A stretch of DNA of 25,637 bases from an uncultured Saprospiraceae bacterium (GTDB taxonomy: Bacteria > Bacteroidota > Bacteroidia > Chitinophagales > Saprospiraceae): positions 1 through 25,637 of the forward strand of contig CALGLS010000395.1 of assembly GCA_937959375.1 (NCBI GenBank), read 5' to 3'. A program made the position numbers and the translations under genes. The notes below the pieces were generated by a model. The model searched no databases. It was not told where the DNA came from and saw nothing but the letters and a program-made list of their open reading frames with translations. Each line of letters begins with the position of its first letter. Within the stretch, counting starts at the first letter, position 1. Positions 15,328 to 22,703 of this stretch are shown here, one piece after another.

Positions 15328-17868
15328 CTACCCCACTTCCTTCCGCAAAACCTCCAACGGAGGAGTATTCAAAATGCCACGACTATTTATCACACCAATA
15401 AAAACAGTCAATAAGGTAATACCAATAAAGACCAGAAACGGCGGCAATAAATTCGGTGCAAAAGGAATTTTGAAAGTGAATTTGGCTAATAGCCAAGCAC
15501 CCACAAAAGAAAGTAGAATTCCTGTTAAGGAAGCGAGTGCACCCAAAAGGAAATATTCCAACGCATTAATGTTGAGAATTTGCCTACCACTGGCACCGAG
15601 TGTACGCAGTAGTACGCTTTCACGAATGCGCTGGTACTTGCTGAGTACTACAGAACTAATCAAAACCATCAGTCCAGTCAAAATACTAAAGAGCGCCATG
15701 AAGCGAATCACAAAGGAGACTTTCGTCAAAATATTATCAACAGATTGAAGTACGGTGGATAAATCCATCGCCATAACATTAGGGAACTCACTAACTAGTT
15801 TTTGTTGAAACTGGGCAGAAAGTTCTGGATCTTCGACTCGCGAAACGACGACGTGAAATTGTGGCGCTTTTTCTAATACACCTTTCGGGAAAACAACAAA
15901 GAAATTAGTCTGCATACGCTTCCAGTCAATTTTTCGAATGCTACCAACTTTCGTTTTTATCATCGCTCCCTGTACATTGAATGTAAGTGGCATTCCGATA
16001 TATGCATTCATATTGTCAGCAACATCTTCCGCCAAGGAAACATAAATAGTTCCATCTTCTTTTTTCGCTCCAACCCATTCTCCTTCAATAATCGTTTCTG
16101 ATTCAATCAAAGTATCTCGATAGGTGCACCTAAACTCTCTGCGATAAACCCAGTTGCTAACTTCAGAAAGTGAATCTGCTCGGTTCTCCGTTTTTGAAAC
16201 ACCATTCACGCTAGTTACACGAGTAGTGATAATAGGAACCTGCTGAATAAGTGGTAAACCATATGAAGAAGTCAATTCAGCAACAGCATCCTTTTGCTCG
16301 TTTTGAATGTCAAAAAGAATCATGTTAGGCATGTTGTCACTACCAGAAACCTCTACCTGTTTTAATAATAAATCTTGCACAAAAAATAAAGTAGAAATCA
16401 GGGAAGTCCCCAAACCAATTGAGACGATCAAAATGAGTGTTTGATTATTGGGGCGATAGAGATTGGCAATACCTTGTCGCCAAACGAAGCTCCAATTTCT
16501 TGGGAAAAATTTCTTGACAAACCAAATCACAAATTGTGCAATACCTGCTAGTACAAGGAAGGCTGCAAAAATAGCGATAGGAAAAGCAATCGCTTCTATG
16601 CCTCCTCCTGTTTGAAACCAAGAGAAGGTAAACATAAACAAAAAGATCAGTAAATAAACCAACCAAGCTAGTGGATCACGTTTGCTATCTGGTTCTTCGT
16701 AGCTAGCACGTAGCGTACGTAAAGGTGAGGTTTTGCGAATCGCTAATAAAGGTAACAAGGCAAACAAAACGGCGATGCCAAGTCCAGTAAAGATACCTTG
16801 CGCAATGGCAGTAAATGAAACCTCCGCGCTCACATTTTGTAAAGGTAGAAAATCGGCTAACACCAAAGGAATGGCAAGTTGTAACAAACTTCCAATCGCT
16901 GCACCAATCGCTGCACCAATTAATCCCATGATAATAATCTGAATGAGATAAATCCAAAAAGCTTGTCTACCACTGGCTCCAAGTGTTCGCAAAATTGCAA
17001 CGGTAGCCAATTTATCTTTTATGTAAATGTGAACAGCAGATGCCACACCGATACAACCAAGTAGTAAGGCGATAAAGCCAATGAGATTTAAAAAGTTAGC
17101 CAAGTTTTCAAATGCTTCCGCAACGTTTTCTTTTCGTTCTTCTACCGTTGTCCAGCGATAAGAAAAGGTACGTAGCTTCGGACCAATCGCTTTTGTGAGC
17201 GCCAACATATCAGTTTCCGCAGGTAGTTTAAAATAATGTTGATACTCAACTCTACTTCCCGTTTTTAATAGTTCCGTTTCTTCTAAATATGATTTTGGAA
17301 TCATGATGACTGGTGCAATTGAAGAAGTAAAACCTGAGCTACCAGGAGCAGCATTTACTTGCCCTTCAACTTCAAAAGTAACATTACCAATTTTTACAGA
17401 ATCACCCGGTTCAAGTTTATACTGAATCATCAAGCTTTTGTCAATCAAAGCTTTTTTACCAGTTCGAAAAGTCTTTGATGCATTTTCAGGTACGGTGGCT
17501 ATTTTTCCGTAAAAAGGATAATCACCTTCTTGCGCTTTGATAAAACACAATCGTGTTGAACCAGCTTTTGAGAAAGAAGCCATTGAAGCGAAACCAACAA
17601 TCTGCGCTCGCTCACCACCGATAGAATCCATCAGTTGTCTCATACTATCCGTTGCTACGGAAGTACTTTCCAATAAAAGATCGGCACCTAAAAGCGTTTT
17701 TGCCTCTCGGTCAATATCTCGTTGAAGGTTTTCACTAAACGAGTTAATTGCAACTAGCGCAGCAATCCCCAGTATAATGGAAGATATAAATAGAAGTAAA
17801 CGGCTACGGTTGCGACGACTATCGCGCCATGCCATTTTACTCAACCATGAAAAATTAGATGTTGCCAA
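15328..17868 (-). CDS. Large FtsX/MacB-type ABC transporter permease (YbbP-like)
   Basis: The 846-residue protein has one N-terminal helix (about 22-42) and a periplasmic MacB-type region. A first FtsX domain lies at about 255-385, followed by two isolated helices near 400-460 and another near 475-500. After a second extracytoplasmic region comes a second FtsX domain at about 710-840. The same string LRTLGASGRQ occurs in both FtsX domains, showing the internal duplication typical of the YbbP/COG3127 type. These permeases work with a YbbA/LolD-like ATPase and are linked to lipid or lipoprotein handling or to release of envelope enzymes. No ATPase gene is adjacent, so it must be supplied elsewhere. 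It is divergent from dacB across a gap holding a heptamer palindrome. Confidence 0.9.
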   Translation of the reverse strand: MATSNFSWLSKMAWRDSRRNRSRLLLFISSIILGIAALVAINSFSENLQRDIDREAKTLLGADLLLESTSVATDSMRQLMDSIGGERAQIVGFASMASFSKAGSTRLCFIKAQEGDYPFYGKIATVPENASKTFRTGKKALIDKSLMIQYKLEPGDSVKIGNVTFEVEGQVNAAPGSSGFTSSIAPVIMIPKSYLEETELLKTGSRVEYQHYFKLPAETDMLALTKAIGPKLRTFSYRWTTVEERKENVAEAFENLANFLNLIGFIALLLGCIGVASAVHIYIKDKLATVAILRTLGASGRQAFWIYLIQIIIMGLIGAAIGAAIGSLLQLAIPLVLADFLPLQNVSAEVSFTAIAQGIFTGLGIAVLFALLPLLAIRKTSPLRTLRASYEEPDSKRDPLAWLVYLLIFLFMFTFSWFQTGGGIEAIAFPIAIFAAFLVLAGIAQFVIWFVKKFFPRNWSFVWRQGIANLYRPNNQTLILIVSIGLGTSLISTLFFVQDLLLKQVEVSGSDNMPNMILFDIQNEQKDAVAELTSSYGLPLIQQVPIITTRVTSVNGVSKTENRADSLSEVSNWVYRREFRCTYRDTLIESETIIEGEWVGAKKEDGTIYVSLAEDVADNMNAYIGMPLTFNVQGAMIKTKVGSIRKIDWKRMQTNFFVVFPKGVLEKAPQFHVVVSRVEDPELSAQFQQKLVSEFPNVMAMDLSTVLQSVDNILTKVSFVIRFMALFSILTGLMVLISSVVLSKYQRIRESVLLRTLGASGRQILNINALEYFLLGALASLTGILLSFVGAWLLAKFTFKIPFAPNLLPPFLVFIGITLLTVFIGVINSRGILNTPPLEVLRKEVG

Positions 17869-17888
17869 TTATATAGGTGTTTATGTTA

Positions 17889-18017
17889 GGAAGACGGAAG
17901 TCCGAAGACCGAAGTCGGAAGTTGCCTTCTACCGTAGAATCGAACTCGAAGGACCTCCGCGATCGCGAAATTCGTTAGTGGGAAACTTCGGTCTTCGGAC
18001 TTCGGTCTTCCGTCTTT
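17889..18017. repeat. Inverted heptamer array (element B) in a divergent promoter region
   Basis: The left arm is five in-phase 7-bp units (17889-17923): GGAAGAC, GGAAGTC, CGAAGAC, CGAAGTC, GGAAGTT. The right arm (17984-18011, plus a partial unit to 18017) is the complement type: AACTTCG, GTCTTCG, GACTTCG, GTCTTCC. The arms pair with about one mismatch per heptamer. The 60-base centre contains the perfect palindrome CGCGATCGCG (17958-17967) and TTCTA/TAGAA. It sits between the starts of the permease gene (-) and dacB (+), beginning 20 bases upstream of the permease ATG. Confidence 0.85.
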
Positions 18018-18124
18018 GTTCCAAATCGATATTTCTTCCATTTTTTTAACGTAAATTCGACTTCATTCTGAGTTTCGAAGGTACTGCATTTGTAGCATTG
18101 AAACTACTAACTAAAGACAAAATT

Positions 18125-19588
18125 ATGATTCGCATTGTTTTAATAATTACCTGCTTTATTTCAAGTTTGCCTATGCTGTTGGCTCAAAGCCAAATAAAAG
18201 AAGCAATTACTGCTTTGACAAAGGATAAAGCGATGAAGCATGCTTCGGTGAGTATCTCTGTTTTAGATGTAGAAACGGGAGAATTGGTAGCGGGCTATGA
18301 GTCTAAAAAGAGTTTAGTTCCGGCCTCATCGATGAAGGTCGTAACGACAGGAGCAGCCCTAGCTTTATTGGGAGATGATTATAAATTTAAAACGCTATTG
18401 CAATATGACGGAACGATTGATGCAGCTGGTACGCTAAAAGGAAATCTGTATATCATGGGGCAGGGAGACCCAACATTAGGTTCATCAGAATGCGCAGCGG
18501 CAGACCCCTTGAATGTGGTGTTGCAAAAATTTTATGAGGCGATTCAAAAAGCAGGTATCAAGAAAGTAGCAGGACGAATTGTTGGTGATGCTTCTTGGTT
18601 GGGAACGCAGGGAGGAGGACGGACCTGGGCTTATGAAGATTTGGGGAATTATTATGGGGCAGGTGCATTGGGATTAAATATTCATGAAAATATGTACTTC
18701 TTAACCTTACGGCAAAACCCGAAGTTAGGTGGGCAACCCAAAGTGAAAAACGTAGCACCTCAGATTCCTAATTTATTATTAATGAATGAATTGACTTCTG
18801 GCGAAAAGGGCTCTGGCGATAATGCGTATATTTTTGGTGCACCTAATAATTATGCTTGTTACATTCGCGGAACGATTCCACTAGGTAGTAAGGATTTTAC
18901 AATCAAAGGTTCTATTCCTGATCCAGCATTTACGGCGGCACATTTGCTGATGAAGCATTTGGAAAAAATGGGAATAGAAACGTCAAAGTATGCGACCACT
19001 CAAATGGAATTAGATCTAGAAGGATCAGCAAAAACAAAGCGTACTACTTTTTATACCCACCAATCTCCAGATCTAAAAACAATTGTAGAACGAACCAATA
19101 TGAAAAGCGTCAATTTATACTGTGAAGCCATGCTGCGTGTATTGGGAAAAGAAAAGAAAGGAGCGGGAACACCCGAAGCAGGATTAAAGGTGGTGAATGA
19201 CTTTTGGAAAAAGAAAGGGTTATCACTAGATGGATTTTATTTAGAAGATGGTTCGGGTTTGTCGCCTTACAATGCAGTTGCTGCTTATCATTTAGCAACA
19301 GTGATGCGGCTGATAAAAAAAGACAAACAATTGTTTAGTTCGTTTTATGATTCGCTACCCGTTGCCGGAAAAAGCGGCTCACTTCGAAACAGATTGAAAG
19401 GAACTTCTGCTCAAGGGAACTTAAGAGCTAAAAGTGGTGGTTTAAATCGTGTACGTAGTTATACAGGACTAGCTAAGAATAAAAAAGGGGAGTGGCTGTC
19501 TTTCTCAATGATCGTCAATAATTATTCGGGGAGTAGCGGCCCAGTTCTAAAACGGATGGAGCGCGTAATGAAAGCTATCTGTGACTGA
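18125..19588 (+). CDS. dacB: D-Ala-D-Ala carboxypeptidase/endopeptidase, PBP4 (DacB) type
   Basis: The product has 487 residues. The frame extends upstream to a TTG at 18098, but the ATG at 18125 starts a clean signal peptide (MIRIVLIITCFISSLPMLLAQ) and is preferred. Penicillin-binding motifs of the S13 family are present: SSMK (SxxK, nucleophile Ser68 and Lys71), SVN (SxN, 328-330) and KSG (KTG-type, 436-438). DGSGLSPYN lies at about 375-383. The large insertion between the first two motifs is as in PBP4. It should cut D-Ala-D-Ala ends and meso-DAP cross-links of peptidoglycan in the periplasm. A hairpin (TTTTCCAA/TTGGAAAA, 19609-19627) lies 21 bases after the stop without a T-run. Confidence 0.93.
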   Translation: MIRIVLIITCFISSLPMLLAQSQIKEAITALTKDKAMKHASVSISVLDVETGELVAGYESKKSLVPASSMKVVTTGAALALLGDDYKFKTLLQYDGTIDAAGTLKGNLYIMGQGDPTLGSSECAAADPLNVVLQKFYEAIQKAGIKKVAGRIVGDASWLGTQGGGRTWAYEDLGNYYGAGALGLNIHENMYFLTLRQNPKLGGQPKVKNVAPQIPNLLLMNELTSGEKGSGDNAYIFGAPNNYACYIRGTIPLGSKDFTIKGSIPDPAFTAAHLLMKHLEKMGIETSKYATTQMELDLEGSAKTKRTTFYTHQSPDLKTIVERTNMKSVNLYCEAMLRVLGKEKKGAGTPEAGLKVVNDFWKKKGLSLDGFYLEDGSGLSPYNAVAAYHLATVMRLIKKDKQLFSSFYDSLPVAGKSGSLRNRLKGTSAQGNLRAKSGGLNRVRSYTGLAKNKKGEWLSFSMIVNNYSGSSGPVLKRMERVMKAICD

Positions 19589-19608
19589 AGAAAAAATAAT
19601 GAGTAAAT

Positions 19609-19627
19609 TTTTCCAATTGTTGGAAAA
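19609..19627 (+). other. 8-bp hairpin after dacB
   Basis: TTTTCCAA (19609-19616) and TTGGAAAA (19620-19627) pair perfectly around TTG. It starts 21 bases past the dacB stop and ends about 70 bases before the next gene. There is no T-run after it, so it is only a weak candidate for a terminator or processing site. Confidence 0.35.
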
Positions 19628-19698
19628 TAAAGCATATACATTGTTAAACTAGATAAAGCCAAACGAAAAGACTAACTTTACAGTAAAGACGACAATCA

Positions 19699-20457
19699 AT
19701 GTTCAACGCAAAAATAAATTTCTTCTTAATCTTATCTCTGGTATTGCTTCTAGGGTTTTCCTGTGATACTGGTTACGATGATAGCACTCGCCATCGATCA
19801 CAGCAGACACATGATTACGGGAATAAGGGAAATAATAAAAAAAATAAAAAACAAACACTCCAAGAAAAGTATCAAAACAATGACTTTAGTTCTTCTCTAG
19901 AAGATGGAGGTAATCGTTGGATTTGGCAAAAGCCTGAATTAGTAGTTGGACAAATTGGTCCCTTAGAAGGAAAAGTAGTGGCAGATATCGGAGCAGGCCC
20001 CAGTGGTTATTTTTCCTTATACATTGCATACAATGAAAAGGTAAAGAAAATCATTGCGATGGATATTGACAAAGAAGCCATTACCTATATGTCGATGCTC
20101 CAACAATTATTGGCAAAAGAAATTCAGCCTAGGTTTGAAACACGATTGGTCGAGCCAGATGATGCGAAGTTAGCACCAGAAGAAGTAGACGTTATTTTGA
20201 TTGTAAACACAGTCACTTATTTTGAGGAGCGAGTAAAATATTTTAGACATCTAATGGATGGAATGGCTCCAGGTGGAAAGCTAGTGATCATCGACTTTAA
20301 GAAAAAGAAAACACCTGTTGGACCTGGTATCAGTGAACGTCTTGCCATCGGAGATATTGAAGAAGAGTTGCACGCAGCGGGTTATAAACGAGTTGTTTCA
20401 GATGACCGAACCTTGGAGTATCAGTATATTGTAACGGCGTATAAGAATGTGAATTAG
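19699..20457 (+). CDS. Predicted lipoprotein with class I SAM-methyltransferase domain
   Basis: The 252-residue protein has a hydrophobic N-terminus (8-20) ending in LGFSC, a lipobox with Cys22. A Lys/Asn-rich linker follows (41-54). From about 73 the sequence fits class I methyltransferases: WQKPELVVGQIGPLEGKVVADIGAGPSGYFS (motif I at 93-106, GAGPSG instead of the usual GxGxG), IIAMDID (118-124, acidic residue for ribose), DVILIVNTVTYFEE, and PGGKLVIIDFKKKKTP. Exported methyltransferase-like proteins do occur in Gram-negatives, but SAM is cytoplasmic, so activity or the true role is uncertain. The last codons (AAT GTG AAT) and the TAG stop lie within a hexamer repeat array that begins at 20445. 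Confidence 0.82.
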   Translation: MFNAKINFFLILSLVLLLGFSCDTGYDDSTRHRSQQTHDYGNKGNNKKNKKQTLQEKYQNNDFSSSLEDGGNRWIWQKPELVVGQIGPLEGKVVADIGAGPSGYFSLYIAYNEKVKKIIAMDIDKEAITYMSMLQQLLAKEIQPRFETRLVEPDDAKLAPEEVDVILIVNTVTYFEERVKYFRHLMDGMAPGGKLVIIDFKKKKTPVGPGISERLAIGDIEEELHAAGYKRVVSDDRTLEYQYIVTAYKNVN

Positions 20458-20670
20458 AATTGGAATTGGAATGTGAATTAGAGTTAGAATGTCAATTAGA
20501 ATGGCCCTCTTTACGTAATGCTGCGCGCAGATTCCTCTTTAGAGATTTAGGGCGTGCGCATAGAAAATAAGAATCAAGTAAAACCGCATACAATTAAAAC
20601 TAAGAATGCCCTCTATCGCAATCCGCGTTAGAGGGCATTCTAATTCCAATTCTAATTCACACTCTAATTC
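20445..20670. repeat. Inverted hexamer array with core (element A2), overlapping two gene ends
   Basis: The left arm has ten in-phase 6-bp units from 20445 to 20504 (GAATGT, GAATTA, GAATTG and one-base variants). The middle holds a worn core-like stretch (GGCCCTCT at 20503-20510, GGGC at 20550-20553), the perfect palindrome CTGCGCGCAG (20521-20530) and CTCTTTAGAG. A full core follows: GAATGCCCTCTA (20604-20615), a 13-base loop, and TAGAGGGCATTC (20629-20640). The right arm is TAATTC, CAATTC, TAATTC, ACACTC, TAATTC (20641-20670). The element overlaps the last codons and stop of the methyltransferase gene on the left and of purA on the right. Confidence 0.88.
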
Positions 20671-21956
20671 CTAACCAACTCCTCCATCTCCTTCATCACC
20701 AACTCTTGTCGTTCAGGTCCGATAGAAACCATAGAAACAGGAACGTTCAATTGTTGCTCGATTGCAGCAATATAACTCTTTACGTTAGCAGGCATGTCGC
20801 TATAGTCTTTCGTTCCATCTAATGATTGCTTCCAACCTGGATACTGTTTGTAAACTGGCTTAACATGAACGTTAGATAAATCAAAAGGCAATTCGTCTTG
20901 TTGTTCACCATTGTAGTGGTAATGAGTTGCCATAGAAATTTCGTCAAAATTATTTAGGATGTCTACTTTGGTAATAACAAGTTGCGTTACGCCATTCAAC
21001 ATAATTGTATAGTTCAATTGTGGAATGTCAATCCATCCGCATCGGCGAGGACGACCAGTAGTCGCTCCAAACTCACCACCTTCTGCACGAAGATATTCTC
21101 CAACTTCTCCAGTCAACTCAGTTGGGAACGGTCCGCTACCAACACGTGTACAATATGCTTTTGTGATACCGATAACCTCACCAATCGTAGATGGCGCTAC
21201 ACCGAGTCCGTTACAAACGCCAGCACTTACGGTATTTGAAGAGGTTACAAATGGGTAAGTTCCAAAATCAATATCTAGCATTGAACCCTGAGCTCCTTCC
21301 GCTAATACGCGCTTGCCGCTTTTCAGAGCATTGTTGATAAAATATTCGCTGTTGATTTGTTTTAAGCTACGTAGCGTTTCCAAACCAGCAAACCATTTTT
21401 CTTCTTCTCCTTTTAAATCAAAATCTATAGCAGGATATAATTTCAGAATGCTTTTATGCTTTTCCTTTAACGCTTCGTAACGTTCTTTAAAGTTAGGTAA
21501 CATGATGTCACCAACGCGTAAACCATTACGTCCCGTTTTGTCCATGTAAGTCGGGCCAATACCTTTTAGCGTAGAACCAATTTTTTCTTTTCCTTTGAAA
21601 GATTCAGTGGCTGCATCAATGTATCGGTGAGTTGGCAAAATAAGGTGTGCTTTTTTTGCAACGAATAAACGATCTAAGAACTTAACCCCAGTTTTGTTGA
21701 GGTTGTCAATTTCTTTTTGAAGTGTGATTGGATCAATAACGACACCGTTACCAATAACGTTGATCAGACTTTCACGGAAAATCCCAGAAGGAATGGTGTG
21801 AAGTACGTGCTTTTGACCGTCAAACTTGAGCGTATGCCCAGCATTGGGTCCGCCTTGAAAGCGAGCAACAATGTCGTAGTTGGAGGCAAGATAATCAACA
21901 ATTTTTCCCTTTCCTTCGTCTCCCCATTGGAGGCCAAGTATTACGTCGATTTTCAT
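20664..21956 (-). CDS. purA: Adenylosuccinate synthetase
   Basis: The product has 430 residues, the usual PurA length. Motifs: GLQWGDEGKGK (8-18, GTP loop with catalytic Asp13), GGPNAGHT (35-42, catalytic His41), GSTLKGIGPTYMDK, LAEGAQGSMLDIDFGTYPFVTSSNT, TTGRPRRCGWID and TKVDIL. It catalyses IMP + aspartate + GTP to adenylosuccinate, the first step from IMP to AMP, in the cytoplasm. In other bacteria (p)ppGpp inhibits PurA, which makes the nearby spoT gene notable. The STAS gene lies 278 bases upstream on the same strand, separated by another hexamer array. The final AAT codon and TAG stop are part of array A2. Confidence 0.97.
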   Translation of the reverse strand: MKIDVILGLQWGDEGKGKIVDYLASNYDIVARFQGGPNAGHTLKFDGQKHVLHTIPSGIFRESLINVIGNGVVIDPITLQKEIDNLNKTGVKFLDRLFVAKKAHLILPTHRYIDAATESFKGKEKIGSTLKGIGPTYMDKTGRNGLRVGDIMLPNFKERYEALKEKHKSILKLYPAIDFDLKGEEEKWFAGLETLRSLKQINSEYFINNALKSGKRVLAEGAQGSMLDIDFGTYPFVTSSNTVSAGVCNGLGVAPSTIGEVIGITKAYCTRVGSGPFPTELTGEVGEYLRAEGGEFGATTGRPRRCGWIDIPQLNYTIMLNGVTQLVITKVDILNNFDEISMATHYHYNGEQQDELPFDLSNVHVKPVYKQYPGWKQSLDGTKDYSDMPANVKSYIAAIEQQLNVPVSMVSIGPERQELVMKEMEELVRN

Positions 21957-22121
21957 AAAAGTATTTATTTAAAAATTTAGAGAAGTTAAGCTGCTTGTAT
22001 GTTTCTCATGTATAAGACTACCCAAAAAAGGTGTCATTCGTAAAATACAAAAAACCTATCAGATTCAAGATCTAAAAGGCACTCAAAGGTAAGGAAATAT
22101 ATTAAGATAAAGGAGGAGGAG

Positions 22122-22227
22122 GAATGCGAATTAGAATTAGAATGTGAATTAGAATAGCTAAAGCCTAAGACATTCTAATTTATAACCACTTTTATTCTAA
22201 TTCTAATTCTAATTCTAATTCTAATTC
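22122..22227. repeat. Inverted hexamer array without the shared core (element A3)
   Basis: The left arm (22122-22157) is six in-phase units: GAATGC, GAATTA, GAATTA, GAATGT, GAATTA, GAATAG. The right arm (22194-22227) is ATTC plus five perfect TAATTC units. The 36-base centre holds one more ATTCTAATT but no GCCCTCTA stem. It starts 165 bases upstream of the purA start and ends 7 bases before the STAS gene's stop, so it belongs to the 3' end of the STAS transcript. A GGAGGAGGAGG run precedes it at 22111-22121. Nothing else recognisable fills the 278-base gap. Confidence 0.85.
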
Positions 22228-22234
22228 TGACATG

Positions 22235-22570
22235 CTACGCTAAACCTTCGATGGCAGCATCAAGAGAAGCCTGCAAATCAAACTGAGATTTTAGTTTTGT
22301 AATCTCTAGTAAGTTAATAACCTGATCAGATGCATTGGCTATTGCTAACTTGCTACCTGAGTCTTTTGACTTGGCCATCAACATAATTAGGAAGTTGAGT
22401 CCAGTACTGTTCATAAACTTGAGGTTAGACAAGTCCACCACGTACTTTTTATGGCCGCTTTCAATGCGATTTTGGATGTCTTTGAGAATGGTTTTGTTGT
22501 CGAGTTCGGATAGAAGATTGCGAACTCCAACCACCTGAATGGTGTCGTGTTCCGAAATAGTGTATGTCAT
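22235..22570 (-). CDS. STAS-domain protein (anti-sigma factor antagonist type)
   Basis: The 111-residue protein is a single STAS domain, the usual size of SpoIIAA/RsbV-like proteins. VVDLSNLKFMNSTGLNFLIML (44-64) carries the conserved DLS..xxSTGL motif, and Ser55 is the expected phosphorylation site. In known systems the unphosphorylated protein binds an anti-sigma kinase and frees a sigma factor. No RsbW-type kinase or PP2C phosphatase gene is in the window, so the partner is unknown. It is on the same strand as fur (133 bases upstream) and purA (downstream). A promoter-like sequence lies in the upstream gap, so it may be transcribed on its own as well as from spoT. Confidence 0.88.
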   Translation of the reverse strand: MTYTISEHDTIQVVGVRNLLSELDNKTILKDIQNRIESGHKKYVVDLSNLKFMNSTGLNFLIMLMAKSKDSGSKLAIANASDQVINLLEITKLKSQFDLQASLDAAIEGLA

Positions 22571-22668
22571 GGGACGATCTGTTTAAGTATAGTGTTTAAT
22601 AGTCTGTAATTCATTTATCCTAAACATGAACTCCTTGCCAATGAAAGCTATTCATATGTAGAATAAAA

Positions 22669-22700
22669 CAAATGTAAATAAAAACTATATATTATCCCAA
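22669..22700 (-). promoter_or_regulatory. Candidate Bacteroidota promoter for the STAS gene
   Basis: On the minus strand TACATTTG (22669-22676) is an exact TAnnTTTG -7 box. TTG (22698-22700) lies upstream with a 21-base spacer, within the range for the -33 TTG element. Transcription would start near 22663, giving a leader of roughly 90 bases. The match is good but the region is AT-rich, so chance is possible. Confidence 0.4.
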
Positions 22701-22703
22701 CAA

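Noticed and set aside
17932..17954. GTTCGATTC on the minus strand, resembling a tRNA T-loop
   Set aside because: The flanking 5-base arms do not pair and no acceptor or anticodon arms surround it; it is the spacer of the heptamer array.
17777..18049. 90-codon plus-strand open frame crossing the permease start and heptamer array
   Set aside because: The first part is antisense to the permease gene and the rest translates the inverted heptamers; no protein-like features.
18098..18124. Upstream TTG start extending dacB by 9 residues
   Set aside because: ATG 18125 directly begins a standard signal peptide, and the extension adds charged residues with no function.
20982..21258. Two plus-strand open frames within purA
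   Set aside because: Both are antisense shadows of a well-conserved purA reading frame.
22111..22145. GGAGGAGGAGG directly before an ATG, resembling a ribosome site and mini-gene
   Set aside because: The frame stops after seven codons (MRIRIRM) within the hexamer array, the spacing is too short, and this phylum rarely uses such sites.
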